Assembly: GCA_964019415.1 (NCBI GenBank)
Contig: OZ025874.1
Span: 9,088,909-9,152,908, forward strand
DNA from: Ianthella basta
Lineage: Eukaryota > Porifera > Demospongiae > Verongiida > Ianthellidae
Reading direction: 5' to 3'
DNA length: 64,000 nucleotides
Below, in pieces: positions 11,141 through 23,377 of the stretch (position 1 is its first letter; every line of letters begins with the position of its first letter). The translations under genes were made by a program, and so were the position numbers. The notes under the pieces were generated by a model. That model was not told the DNA's origin. It searched no databases and was given only the letters and a program-made list of their open reading frames with translations.

Positions 11141-12524
11141 ATGTCTCGCGCTCTCAGCAGCAGATTGAGGAGCAGTTTGACTTGGTGTCGCTCGCTAGCT
11201 GCTGGTAAAGGGGCTCGGAGGCGTGAAAGAGCTGTTCTTTATGTACCAAGTACGCAGATTGCAAGGAAGACTTCGCTCCACTCGCCTTGCTCGACTGCTA
11301 CAAGAGATGGCGTAGGCGCATGCAATTTCAGCACGTATCGTGCTTATTCAACAACCGTGAAAGAGCCTCGAAGTAGCGGTGGGAAGGAGATTTTGGACGA
11401 AGAACGTTCGCGTAATTTGGACATGGTGGAAGACCTTCTGACCAATGTGCAAGTAGAGGAAGAGGAGGAAGAGGAGGAATTTGAGGCACCTAAGCGTTCC
11501 ACCCCACTCACCATTGAGGAGTGCGTAGAGATATTAAGAGAAGAGAACGCTCAGAACTTGATTGTTATCAAATTGGATTCAAAATTGGCACGCAAGTATG
11601 CGAACTACTTTGTCACCTGCAGTGGAACATCCACACGGCATCTCCGAGCAATGACAGAACGGCTCAAGAAGGAAGTGAGTAGGCTTAGTGGGCTCTGCAG
11701 GCAGGATTTAGTCACGTGACAGTCCCATGACTGTTGGGTCATTGAGTGGCATGTACCAGGACAGCATACAGTGTGCTATGGCTTCGTGCTTGGATTTTAT
11801 GTGAAATGAAATGAAAATTGCATGATACAACCTGCCATTCCAATAAAGCATTAATTATGTTGCCTGATTGCAAAGTTATTGCACCCACTGTGGTGTCAAT
11901 CATTGCCAGATCTATTCTGTAGTGTTCCACTGTCTTGAACACAGTTGTGTTTCTAGTCTTGTGGTGCAGGTCGACATTTGTCGACTTGATTCATCTGACC
12001 ATCCATTTTTGTTTGTGTTTTCCCTCAGGCTAAAGACATTCAGTTAGAACGCCTGAAAAAGCCAATTGTTGTGGAGGGATGGAGATGTGAAGACTGGATG
12101 GTAGTGGACCTAGGTGAGCATGGGGGAGGGTGGTCAAGAGAGGAGGGGTGGGAGGGAGGTGAGGGGGAAGGAGAGAGGAATTCTTGTCATGCACTGGAAT
12201 TCATTCCTTCCCAGTTGCTTGTGGGGGCTATGCCTCTGTTTCATGCCCAAGTGCCGTTTGTATCCATGTTTTACTTATACTGTATGTATGTCTATTGTAC
12301 CTGTGCTTATGTCTTCAGAAGTAGTGTGGTGGTCAGTTGTTGTAGTAATTTGAAATGTCACTCAGCCAGGCACCTGGGCTGCCCGTTTCCTAGGCAACAC
12401 AGTGGTGCACCTGATGCTGGAGAAGCGGAGGCAGACGCTAGAACTGGAGAAGCTGTGGGCACTCGGAACTGAGTTTGATGACCAGCTGAGGGCACTAGCT
12501 CAAACACCTGAAGGAAGTGAATAG
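11141..12524 (+). CDS. MALSU1: Mitochondrial ribosome assembly factor, RsfS/DUF143 family
   Basis: Three exons, 11141-11674, 12029-12113 and 12394-12524, give 249 residues (human MALSU1 has 234). The N-terminus (MSRALSSRLRSSLTW) is rich in Arg and Ser with no acidic residue, as in a mitochondrial presequence. An acidic run (about residues 103-112) precedes the RsfS-like domain at about 123-235. Its hallmarks are visible: ENAQNLIVIKL, YANYFVTCSGTSTRHL, then EGWRCEDWMVVDLG and NTVVHLMLEKRRQTLELEKLW. The bacterial homologue RsfS and MALSU1 bind large-subunit protein L14 and block premature subunit joining. An in-frame ATG at 11120 would add seven residues. Both splice junctions are in phase, so the gene looks intact. 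Confidence 0.95.
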
Positions 12525-13244
12525 CTGTAAGCAGCTACTGTAGTACAACTCTCTTGTGTAGGTGTTCGCAGTGTTGTCAAACTGATTGCAGCTGTACTTT
12601 CAATGTACGTAACTCGCAGTCAACTGGTGTGGAAGTGATACAGAGTATGATGAAAACCTGTCTATAATAGTCACTGTCTAAGGCATCCCCCACCCAGCCA
12701 CCCAGCCTCCCTGGCTGTGAATAGCACTGGTATATACAGCTGTACACTCTGCCCCTGTAATGCAGCCACCTCTCAATTAACCGGCCCAATAGGTGGCTGT
12801 TGTAGACGGGCTTCACTGTATTCTGTGTTCATTGTGTATGAACTGTATAATCACAAGATGTCCACCAAGTCATCTCTGCCGCAACAGAGCTATGGGATGG
12901 CAACAGTTACCATTAGTAGCTGTATATACGTACCTATGGAAGTGGTTCTAGTAGTAATTACTACACTTCAAACGTGAGAGTGTACGCACAGTGATACAAT
13001 GCAAATGTCCCAGAGCCATGGCAACATGCTACGTCATATTGTAGAACAAATGGGCTGCGAGTAGAAGTGTTTAAAAGTGTGTTGTGTATGGGTCAGTGTT
13101 TGCCATGATCTGTCATGTGCTTTGAACCTCACTAAAATGGTTGATCAGAGTAGAAACTTGAATGAACCTTTTTATAATGAAGCTGCTATTACTAAATGTA
13201 AAGATACCAGACAGCTTTGTTAAGATGGCTTAGAATTTACGATG
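12525..13244. other. Convergent intergenic region with an old repeat copy
   Basis: No gene seen. Positions about 12,650-12,830 resemble, in degenerate form, the 86-bp unit at 19.9-21.2 kb: the words aacctgtctata, cagccacct and gtggctgt occur in both orientations. The 3' ends of MALSU1 (+) and the CXCXC gene (-) face each other here. Confidence 0.45.
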
Positions 13245-16200
13245 TTACTTCTTGGTAGTCTGCTGACAGATGCAGGTCTCGTTGTTCAGCAGATTTGGCC
13301 CACAGTCTGGTTGATTCTTGCACACACACTCGCAAGTGCTGAGGTCAAGTTTCTTGTTCACTGGACAGTGGTTGTTAGGGCATACACATCCACACCGTTC
13401 AATGGACCATACCTTCTGCGGAGGACAAGACAGAGGGTGGCAGGCTGGGACGCTGACTGTTGGTGGGGGCGGAGTTGGAGGTGGAGTTGTGAGTGGGGGC
13501 GCCGGACTGCGTATGCATTCACACTGTGTCCAGTTCCACAGTTCTCCAACTTCGCATGGTTCTGGGCTGCATAGAATGTCAACGCACCGACACTCTTCCT
13601 GGCTCCACTCCTGCTCATGTGGACACTGCTGTTGTGGGCACGGTGGAGGTGGAGGTTGCTTCACGCAGCGGCATTGTTGATGATCCCATTCCCATCCTCC
13701 GGTGCAACGCTTCCTTGGACAATGACGCAAGCAGGAGCAATTGGTGCTGTCCCACATGTAACCATGTGTGCAGTGGTGACCATCATGGATACACTCGCAG
13801 TTACAGTTTTCCTGATTGCGCTGCTTTCCACTACCGCATGGATCCTGCTGTGGACACTCACATTTGCATGTTTCATGACTAAAGGTCTTTCCGTTTGAGC
13901 AGTGCCACACGGTTGGGCACTGGCAATCGCAGGAGTTGATGTCGTAGATCTTTGGCTTACTGCAGTTTCCAGGTGGGCACTGACAGTGACATAACTTTGG
14001 GTTCATCTCCTTGCGCCCTGTGCAATTTATGAATTGAGGGCACTCACAGCCACAGCTGAAGATGTTAAACACTTTACTGTTGGACTTGGCGCACTTGGCA
14101 GACTGCCTCAGCCATGCCTCTTCTGATGCAGCCCCTTCACAGACGCACTTGCATCTTTCGTGGTCGAACATAAAGCCTGGTTCACAATCTTCCACCTTTG
14201 CACACTGACAGGTGCATGTGTCACTGTCCAGGACACGACCTTCACAGCATGAACTGGCATCCTTGAGGCACACACAAGCGCAGGTTAGTTTGTTGAGGAC
14301 CTGAGAGGATGGTACATGATGCTATGGTAAGGTCTGGTGCAACAGTACTTGTATGACACTTAAACTACACGCTAGAGTGGTTGTAATGGTAATACATACA
14401 TGTTGAAGGTCTGATATTCTCTGCAAATAGCAGTGCAAAATTGCTAAGAGGAACATGGTCGGACGAGGACATGTTGAGATACGGGCAGTCCAGCCAGTAG
14501 CCCAGACGCCAGGGGTTGGTGCACTGTACATCCTACTGTGCTAACACTATGTAGAAGCCCTATGGTCATGTTACTGTCTGTGCATTAGGGACAATTAAAG
14601 CCAATTTGCTTCTACGTGCATGCATTTTATACTGAAACATTAGTAGTGTTCCATCAGGCGCGTCTTGTGTAGCCATGATAGAGGGAGAGTAGACCTATCA
14701 CTATTTATATAGTAATATGGCATGAGTACATGTACAAGAGCAGAACTTCACTATGGAGCAATTGCATAAGCACACATAATGGGTTATAACTTGGGGCGAG
14801 GGCAGTCTGGCGTGAGGGAGCAGACACCTCACGCTCTCACTGGTGATCAATTGAATGGTCTGTCTGCAGATTAGGCACGCACAAGTATTTCTATTGCATC
14901 TGCGTCTAAGTGTGGAGTGTGGGGTGGGGAGAGGGGAGCATGGAGGTGGAGCAACGAGAGCAACATTACCTGCAGTGACCTGGTGCTCAAAAGGTAATGG
15001 CATTGGAAGTTACTGGGTGATAGCTACTTCTAGTGGTGTCTAATATGTCTTGCAACATTAGTGATGTGCAAATGATGGTGGCTAGAGATGGGATGTGCTT
15101 ATGACACGCCCAAGACAGGTTTGTATTCCTGTGCAAAAATGAAACACCTACCAATTTTGTAGATAACACTAAGTGTGACATCATGCATGCATGCTGTTGG
15201 TCACCTGGACGATTGTCTACAACAGACATTCTTTAAGTGTTGATGTGGTGTGACTATCAACAGCTAATGACACCATGCTAATCATTCTCGGCATGTTTGG
15301 GATGCAGTGGCTGTCCCTGTCTCTAGTCGATGTGGGCATGTATGTCCACATTAGTACTTGTATGAGCTCATCTTCTAACGAATGGGTATTCTTGAAGCGA
15401 TACTGCGGAGATTAATGAAGACGTCGGACAGATTGTGTTTGCTAAATTAACTAGCCACGTCTGATTGCTGCTAGGAATTAAGCCTAGCATCACTCGTGCA
15501 TCAAACTTGTGTGAGATCAGCCTTTGTGTGGCTCCCTAGACAATACAGAACACTGTCATACCACCTGCGCACTATGGCCAAGGTCGCTGACACACACACG
15601 CATGCTCTGCAGCTACATTAAGTTCAATGCATGTGAGTATACATAAACTTCCATTCCCTCGCATATCCACTGAGTCGTGCGAGACAACAATAGGTACGAA
15701 GGCTTGTTAACCAGATTAACATTGTGAAGATATTGGGTGTTCAGTGAGATAGTAGACTGCAAGAATGTGCCAGCATATGCCGACACGTTACGTCCCACGG
15801 CCTTCAAGCTTCTCAGACGAATATTCCCTTTCTAAAGTTGCGTATCTGTCTGGTTGACTTTAAGCAGATTTCTTAATCTCCCAACCTGTCGGGATCCATT
15901 GATCCCACTAATACACAACCACTTTACCTACTTAGGTAGGATCTTATCGCTTCCCAAGCCAACCACCGACTGACTAGTTGTGCGACAAGGTCCTATGATA
16001 CTCGCAGTATTGTCCGCATGTAAAGTGTTGTTGATGCTTGACACGTTGACATTGTCAGGTTTCTAATGAAGGGATGCTTCTGATCTTTTGAACTGGTGGA
16101 CGTCCTTGGCTGCTCTGTGTGTGTCTGTGAACTTCCTTCACTGCTGCATGTCTATGTGGTGATGGGTGTGACACACTTTTGTGGGTGAATTTGAACAGTG

Positions 16201-16836
16201 GTTTCAATCCAGTGGAAGTACATAAAACTTGTTGTGACCCAACGATATGCTGTGGAATGTGTGTTCAGACAATCGCTATGATCATTCACCTAATGGTGTA
16301 TGATCATAGTGTGATAGCCCCTCCCTATTGTCTGATGTCAATAGGGCTTCCTCTGCATAAGTACTATGTTGTCATTTTTTACACAGGCCACATCTTGCGA
16401 CTCACAGTGCCCCACCACACATCAAACGAATTTAATTGGTTCTCACAAGTTGAGTGAATCTTAAAAGATAATTAGTATTTATGTAACACATTAGAATATC
16501 CAATTGAAACTAAGCTGTCACGGCATTTCAATTTGATGGAATTCTGGTAATAATTTGCAGCAGCCATGCTCCATGGTAGAAAAATGTTAAGTAATTTAAC
16601 GAGTGTGCAACATTAATTTTGTGGTTTGTATGCAGTATCAACATTTAGTCACTATTCAATAGTGGTCCACTCACCAGAGGAGAGAGGCAAGTGTTGGGGC
16701 AGTTGCAGGCACAGGTTGCTTGGTCAACATCTGCACAGTTCTCCAGCTCTGGACAGTCACAGGAGCAGTTGTTGGCTGGGTTGGATAGTCGGGGTGCTTC
16801 ACAAGAGGGGTCCTGGGGGCACTGGGCACAGGTAAG
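13245..16836 (-). CDS. Secreted cysteine-rich protein with CXCXC (Balbiani-ring type) repeats
   Basis: Two minus-strand exons, 16675-16836 and 13245-14300, join in phase 0 (CLSPL then VLNKLTCACVC) and encode about 400 residues. The protein is almost wholly made of repeats of the form C-x(8-12)-CxCxC, for example CNCECIHDGHHC and CKCECPQQDPC, with a proline/threonine-rich spacer (residues rich in TPPPTPPPP) before the last three units. This is the CXCXC pattern of the VEGF-C/D C-terminus and insect Balbiani-ring silk proteins. The domain suggests a secreted, disulphide-rich growth-factor tail or matrix protein; I could not find a clear PDGF/VEGF cystine-knot exon. An intron of 2.4 kb separates the exons. 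A likely signal-peptide exon lies at 17346-17405. Confidence 0.8.
14440..14545 (-). other. Possible alternative exon inside the CXCXC gene intron
   Basis: An open stretch beginning after a possible acceptor (ctaacacagtag) reads DVQCTNPWRLGYWLDCPYL and ends in a GTATGT donor. Its phase does not fit the splice that joins the two supported exons, so it is either an alternative exon or chance. Confidence 0.15.
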
Positions 16837-17345
16837 CTGCAGGAGTGAATACGCGTGGGGAAGGGAAGGAGAGAAGGCAAAGGGATGTGAGGACAATGCA
16901 CAGGAAGATGCAACAGTTTAGCTCCAAATGTAGTTTGCAGAACAAACAACACTCATATTGCTAATTCTTCACATTCAGCTACACATGGGGTAACAGCTTA
17001 AACTGGCAACCTGTACAAGCAGTGCTTCATTCAAACTGTTTGGAATCATGCAGTCTAAGTTCAACTTGTAAGTAGAGTAGGTATCATTTCAGAGGTGCAT
17101 TGTGTGGAGAGGTGTGTGTGTGGGGGGGGGGGGGGGGCATTTGTTCCCTTTGCTTATATCTTGCCTCGACCTCTCTGATAGTCCCTGGATGCAGACACAA
17201 GCACTGCCGTGGCACGGTACAAACCGTTGCAGCCACCCATGTACTGCCAAACTGGCCTCAGGGCTTTGTGGCCATAGAGCAGGTTTTGGCAGGCGAGGAC
17301 TGCAGTGTGTGTAAGTGCATGGCACACGCTTGCTTTGATTGCTCA

Positions 17346-17405
17346 CCTTCAGCACCGTCGCTGCCAATGCTATGAACAGAACACAGAGCTTTGCTGGTCT
17401 CTTCA
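17346..17405 (-). CDS. Candidate signal-peptide exon of the CXCXC gene
   Basis: The ATG at 17405 opens MKRPAKLCVLFIALAATVLK, a basic start followed by a hydrophobic core typical of a signal peptide. It ends in phase 0 at donor GTGAGC. It lies upstream of the CXCXC exons on the same strand. The exon or exons linking it to 16836 were not resolved; an open cysteine-containing stretch at 17180-17310 is one possibility. Confidence 0.45.
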
Positions 17406-19083
17406 TTTCTTCTCAGTTCTGACTTCAAGTTAGAGAAGATGCTCTGATCCACTGCACACGCACTTCTGAAGTAGGTACAAGAAGTCTTCTTTGCTGGTAG
17501 CTGTGGACAGCTATAGTGTCAGTTCTTGTCTGGTCTACTCCCAAGGCTGCTGGCTATTTATGCTATGAGGACCCCATGCACTGATATGGCTTCTACTAGA
17601 CGTTATAGTAGAAGTGTAGGTGTGTGATTTCGGTGTTGGTAGGTGTGTCTGGTGTGGGGTGTGTGTGTGTCCAGTGTCGCAACCAGCTGTGTCTGTCTGC
17701 AGCAAGGGGTCATGTGGGGCAGACCATGCCCAGACTGCACATCCAGAATGTGAGAATATCTGACGTACTTAAAATTATGAGCAATGTTCCATCAGTCTGA
17801 AGGGGCCTATCCTTGTGTGTGTGATAATCCAGCTTGTAACTCTGTTTACAAAAGACTCTAATCGTTCCATCACTGTGGGCATATCTGTGTGAGTGTTATG
17901 GAGGAATGTTTCACATGCCTGTGAGCGATGTTCACAGATAAGTAAGTATTCTTATCTACTGTATGTTATGTTGTATTTCTTTTGTCTGTGTGTGTGGGTG
18001 AGTGTATTTGTCGAAAAGTGCCGGAAAGTGTGAATTCCTTGGTGACACTTGACAGTGACCAGCTGGACAGCACTTGACAGTGACGTGCTAGATGACACCA
18101 ATTGTCTTGATCCCTCGTGACCCCATTGGAGACAGCAGAGCATAGCAGAGTGTTGCGTAGGACCTATTCAGTGTCCTGCAGTAAGTGATTAGTGACAGCA
18201 TACGCATGCTGTCTCCTTGTACATACACATCAACCTACAGTATCACTGCAGGGTTAATCCATTGTGTGGATTCCTGGAGGCAGTGCAGATTTGCAGCTCA
18301 ATCACTTTATCCGGAGCTTCCTTATTTGGAAGTTATGGATACATGACTGAGTGTTTTGAGGTGCACAGGTTGCAGCTGTAGCTCACAATACTGTGTATAT
18401 GGTACTATAACAACTGCTATGTTTCCCATATTAATGAGTCATCTTTGAAGTGGGTCGGGAACAGCTGCTAATTCAGTATGGCTTTGCTGTGAAAGCATAC
18501 CTCCCAAGTCTTTGAAGTTATCGGTCATCTCATATTCTTTTAATCTATATCGTTTGTGTTAACTTTATAATTCTGAATTTTAAAATTACAATTGCGGGAC
18601 TAATAATGTATTAAGTTTACACCTACAGTATATCAAGGAAACCCCATGATGTTAAAGTGTTTCGTGTATGGTCAAATTGTGCCAGCCACTTGGTTGGTAC
18701 TGTGGTACAGTATTTCAGTGGCAGTGACTGTCGCATGCTGTGTGTCACTACCCTCTGCTGTGGAAGAGACTGCTCTAGCGTTTGCAAGCTTCCATGGAAA
18801 TTGAATATGTGTGAATTCTTAGTCTAGACCAAACGTACTGGTGGCGTCTTCTGCCCCAGCCACAGTGGTATCTGATAAAGGAAGGGATCAGTGAACATAG
18901 CTTAAAGGTGGTTCCTTGTCTGGCAGGGGACAACTACAGAACATTGTGTTAAGTGTGTTCTATTGACAGAATTAGTTCAGCTAATTCCCCTCCTCTCCTC
19001 CTCCTCTGTCATCAGCCTTCAAAGGAACATTTGACCTTTAAATCTCTTTGGATGGTATATTTGTGTCTAGCCTGTGTGTGTGC

Positions 19084-19143
<60 letters not shown>

Positions 19144-19850
19144 CTGTATGCATTTACATGTATTGTACTGTAGCTGGGCTTCTGGGTGTCCACATGACTA
19201 AGATGTACGTCTATGTGGGTGTGGGTGTGTGGGTGGGTGTATGCATGTGGGTGTGTCTGTCTGTCTGTCTGTCACACACACATACCCGGGCCACACAGCC
19301 ACAGCGGCTATATTGTCTATGATATTATGTTTGACATTGCATGTATGGTGATGTGTGTGACAGCCCAACATACCACTGTACGATGTAGCACATTCTTTGG
19401 GTCACTTTGACCTGGCTGCTGAACCTCTTAACTCATAGTTCACACGTCCTCCTAGTCGACCTCACCTCCTCATTGACACACCTCTCATCTGCGCCCGCCC
19501 ACCTGGCCCCACGACTGACACAACCAACTGCGCTGGAACCAATTATGTGTTCCCATCTGATAATCCCAGGAACCACATTCCGGCACACTGTGGGATGGGA
19601 TGTGCGTCGGGTACTGTCTCGCATTATGCAGTTCATCGTGATGTGTGATGAGGGCGTGAAACAACATGCTCACATGCAATTGCGACGTGTTGCCTTGTAT
19701 GGCGTTCCACAGCAGCAGAAGGTGGTACCAGGTTCATGACATTGTGGTAGTGTGGGTCATTTCTGTTCTCATTGATTTGTGATTGGAGAGCTCATTAATA
19801 GCATCATTTAGACAGATTATTGTACACATATTCGACTTAGTAACAACATG
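17406..19850. other. Gene-poor spacer
   Basis: No supported coding exon. It contains a (TG)n run at 19078-19141 and short TG-rich tracts near 17,630. A 110-codon plus-strand ORF at 19407-19739 has no recognisable domain and is probably chance. Confidence 0.5.
19078..19141. repeat. (TG)n microsatellite
   Basis: About 30 TG dinucleotides with one GC interruption at the start. Confidence 0.95.
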
Positions 19851-21178
19851 TGGTCGACCAGAGGAGGCTGCTTTAGACAGGTGGCTGCATTATACAGTGA
19901 CCACTATAGACAGGTTGCACTGTACATCAAATGTTTGAATTAGGGGAGGCTGGCTGCTTTAGACAGGTGGCTGCATTATACAGTGACCACTATAGACAGG
20001 TTCCACTGTACATCAAATGTTTGAACCAGGGGAGGCTGGCTGCTTTAGACAGGTGGCTGCATCATACAGTGACCACTATAGACAGGTTCCACTGTACATC
20101 AAATGTTTGAACCAGGGGAGGCTGGCTGCTTTAGACAGGTGGCTGCATCATACAGTGACCACTATAGACAGGTTCCACTGTACATCAAATGTTTGAACCA
20201 GGGGAGGCTGGCTGCTTTAGACAGGTGGCTGCATTATACAGTGACCACTATAGACAGGTTCCACTGTACATCAAATGTTTGGACCAGGGGAGGCTGGCTG
20301 CTTTAGACAGGTGGCTGCATTATACAGTGACCACTATAGACAGGTTCTACTGTACATCAAATGTTTGAACCAGGGGAGGCTGGCTGCTTTAGACAGGTGG
20401 CTGCATCATACAGTGACCACTATAGACAGGTTCCACTGTGCATCAAATGTTTGGGCCAGGGGAGGCTGGCTGCTTTAGACAGGTGGCTGCATCATACAGT
20501 GACCACTATAGACAGGTTCCACTGTGCATCAAATGTTTGGGCCAGGGGAGGCTGGCTGCTTTAGACAGGTGGCTGCATCATACAGTGACCACTATAGACA
20601 GGTTCCACTGTGCATCAAATGTTTGGGCCAGGGGAGTCTGGCTGCTTTAGACAGGTGGCTGCATCATACAGTGACCACTATAGACAAGTTCCACTGTGCA
20701 TCAAATGTTTGGGCCAGGGGAGTCTGGCTGCTTTAGACAGGTGGCTGCATCATACAGTGACCACTATAGACAGGTTCCACTGTACATCAAATGTTAGGAC
20801 CAGAGGAGGCTGGCTGCTTTAGACAGGTGGCTGCATTATACAGTGACCACTATAGACAGGTTCCACTGTACATCAAATGTTTGGACCAGGGAAGTCTGGC
20901 TGCTTTAGACAGGTGGCTACATTATACAGTGACCACTATAGACAGGTTGCACTGTACATCAAATGTTTGGACCAGGGGAGTCTGGCTGCTTTAGACAGGT
21001 GGCTGCATCATACAGTGACCACTATAAACAGGTTTCACTGTACATCAAATGTTAGGACCAGGGGAGGCTGGCTGCCTTAGACAGGTGGTTGCATCATACA
21101 GTGACCACTATAAACAGGTTTCACTGTACATCAAATGTTAGGACCAGAGGAGGCTGGCTGCCTTAGACAGGTGACTAC
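19850..21178. repeat. 86-bp tandem satellite, about 15 copies
   Basis: Each unit carries GCTTTAGACAGGTGGCTGCA, then CAGTGACCACTATAGACAGG, then CACTGTACATCAAATGTTTG and GACCAGGGGAGGCTGGCT. The outer copies are more diverged. Related single words (CCTGTCTA next to CAGCCACC or TCACTGT) occur elsewhere in the window, so the array seems to be a local amplification of a dispersed repeat. The short ORFs of about 67-70 codons that recur every 86 bp are artefacts of the array. Confidence 0.97.
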
Positions 21179-21711
21179 ATTATACATTGGCAGTTAATTT
21201 GGCGATCTCTTCATGTGGCAGTGAAGGCCAATGTACATAAGCAACTCATACATACATACATATTTCCCAACTTGCAGTTGAGTGCAGCTGGAGGCACAGA
21301 AAGGAGGAAGATGTAATGAAGCACAGATACAGCACTGTGTTATATACGTAGCTGAGTCCAGAGTGTCACTGGACAATCAAATCTAGCAGGTTTGTAGACA
21401 TGGATAGATGAGGGTTAATTAGACAGGGTTGGAGGAAGTCAATTGAGATGTGGTGTTAGCTGATGTACAGACCCCAGGCATGGTTTAGTTAGCAAGACCA
21501 AACAGCTGGCTTTGTGGTGGATTATTGAATAAAGATATGTGTCAGATAACAATATCCCATCGAGATGCTGATGGCTGCAGCCAATTTGTTGTGTGGTAAG
21601 GGCAGGCAACATGAAAGAAATTTTATTGTGATAGGTATATAATTGTATAATTATATTGCACTTCAGCATGCTATTAAACTGCTTTTTGAAGAATGCAAAG
21701 ATGGTGCATGT
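21179..21711. other. Spacer
   Basis: Unique sequence without a supported feature. Confidence 0.4.
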
Positions 21712-22085
21712 GTAAGTGTGAGAGATTGAGTGTGTGTCTGAGAGTGTATGAGAGAGATTGAGTGTGTGTCTGAGAGTGTGTGGGAGAGAGAAATTGAGTG
21801 TGTGTCTGAGAGTTTGTGGGAGAGAGAGATTGAGTGTGTGTCTGAGAGTGTGTGGTAAAGAGAAATTGAGTGTGTGTCTGAGAGTGTGTGGGAGAGAGAA
21901 ATTGAGTGTGTGTGAGTGTGTGGTAGAGAGAAATTGAGTGTGTGTGAGTGTGTGGTAGAGAGAAATTGAGTGTGTGTGAGAGAGAGATTGAGTGTGTGTC
22001 TGGGAGTGTGTGGGAGAGAGAGATTGAGTGTGTGTGAGAGTGTGTGGTAGAGAGATTAAGTGTGTGTCTGGGAGTGTACATGTGG
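21712..22085. repeat. Imperfect tandem array of about 35 bp units
   Basis: About ten units of GAGAGAGATTGAGTGTGTGT with a CTGAGAGTGTGTGG tail, of variable length. The long minus-strand Thr/Leu/His/Ser-rich ORFs over it are artefacts of the repeat. Confidence 0.9.
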
Positions 22086-23130
22086 GTAGGTGAGAGAGAA
22101 GGAGGGAAGGAGCTAGTGAGGAGACAGAGAATTTGACTGCATGTGAAGGCGTAAGGCTGACCATCATGTCAAACATGTGATTTCTCAAACATTACAACAA
22201 TTGTCCCATCTACGTACGTGGGCATGTAATCAATCCCCAGCCACACTGGCTGTACCAACCACCCCCACTGGCTGTACCAACCACCCCCACGTAAGAGGCA
22301 CCAATACAAACACTGCACATGTACGTTAAGCTTCGTTACATAACGTGTGATGTCATATGATGCTGGACTGCATGTCTCCAGTCGTGATCACCTGTCGCCT
22401 TGGCATTTGAGTAATCAATTTCTGTCCCGCCCGTGGGCTTGTCAATGGGCATGAATTGTCTCGGAAGACGAAACAGGAGTGGTGTTGCCATAACAACCTG
22501 AATCCTGTATCATAGTAGACAGTGTAGGCTGGCACAGGTATAGACATGAAAGGAGGTAGTGAAATGTAATTATTCGCTAGTTCCAGACTCCCTCGACTAC
22601 ACAACTTCGCTTCCGTGTAGGTTGCTAAGCTGAGTGCATTTGCAACGATATCAACAGCTGAGTGAGCTTTAATTTGGGCAGGGAGTGGATGGTGGTGTTG
22701 TGACCTGGGTACCGAGAGATTATGTAACATTACATCAACTTGGTAGGAAGTGCCTCCATTCCGATTCGCATTTTCTGCTTTGTTTAGACTATGATTGGCG
22801 CATATGCAAATACGCAGTGGTATGGTCGGGGGAGGTTTGGCTGTGGTGACATGACTATTGAATCACTGTTGCTATGGGACATTAACCTTCAAAAGGGGGC
22901 ACTGTTGCTATTCATTGTTCATTGCTGTTGTTAGATACGCTTTTGGTGCCTCTTCACTGTCTTTGATGTGGGTTGGTGGCATTCATGCCCTATCAGATCA
23001 TACCATGTACATGAGCAGTGTTGTCCAACACTGCCAATCAAGGCCACATGCAACTCACATCCCCTGGATACAGCCCCAATGTTGGTTTGTGAACATACAA
23101 TTATTTTACTGTTGGTGGCAAAACTGGGAG
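22086..23130. other. Spacer with an unassigned 125-codon ORF
   Basis: A minus-strand ORF at 22353-22730 (starts MLHNLSVPRSQ) is open for 125 codons but shows no domain, signal or neighbouring splice structure. A direct repeat of ccactggctgtaccaaccac lies at about 22,240-22,290. No other feature was seen. Confidence 0.3.
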
Positions 23131-23258
23131 TTTTAGGCAATGCACATGATGGACATGTGGACAAATTGAATTGCTCTTTGCAATGCACAACTCAACATAG
23201 GCCTACAGTACATCAACAAATTTCATTGGCCAAATGACCATCAGGTGCATTGCCTAAA
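23131..23258. mobile_element. Foldback element, MITE-like
   Basis: The ends are imperfect inverted repeats about 40 bp long: TTTAGGCAATGCACATGATG at the left matches the complement of CATCAGGTGCATTGCCTAAA at the right. The loop is about 45 bp, and no ORF is present. The size and structure fit a non-autonomous DNA transposon or foldback element; no clear target-site duplication was identified. Confidence 0.55.
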
Positions 23259-23377
23259 TCTTGCAGTTCTGAAATCAGCCCTAAAATGACTGTATGTTGG
23301 TGGTTCGGTTTTGGGTGTGGTGAGAAGGTTACAAACTGTAAGTATTGTGTCCTTGTTACGAAAGAAGCCCTGTAAGT

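Noticed and set aside
17180..17310. Open cysteine-containing stretch (MGGCNGLYRATAV) as a PDGF/VEGF domain exon
   Set aside because: Phase does not match the signal-peptide exon and the cystine-knot spacing is not met.
21439..22188. Minus-strand 249-codon Thr/Leu/Ser-rich ORF
   Set aside because: It follows the imperfect GA/TG-rich tandem repeat and has no other support.
22353..22730. 125-codon minus-strand ORF starting MLHNLSV
   Set aside because: No domain, signal peptide, splice partners or repeat relation; its length is compatible with chance.
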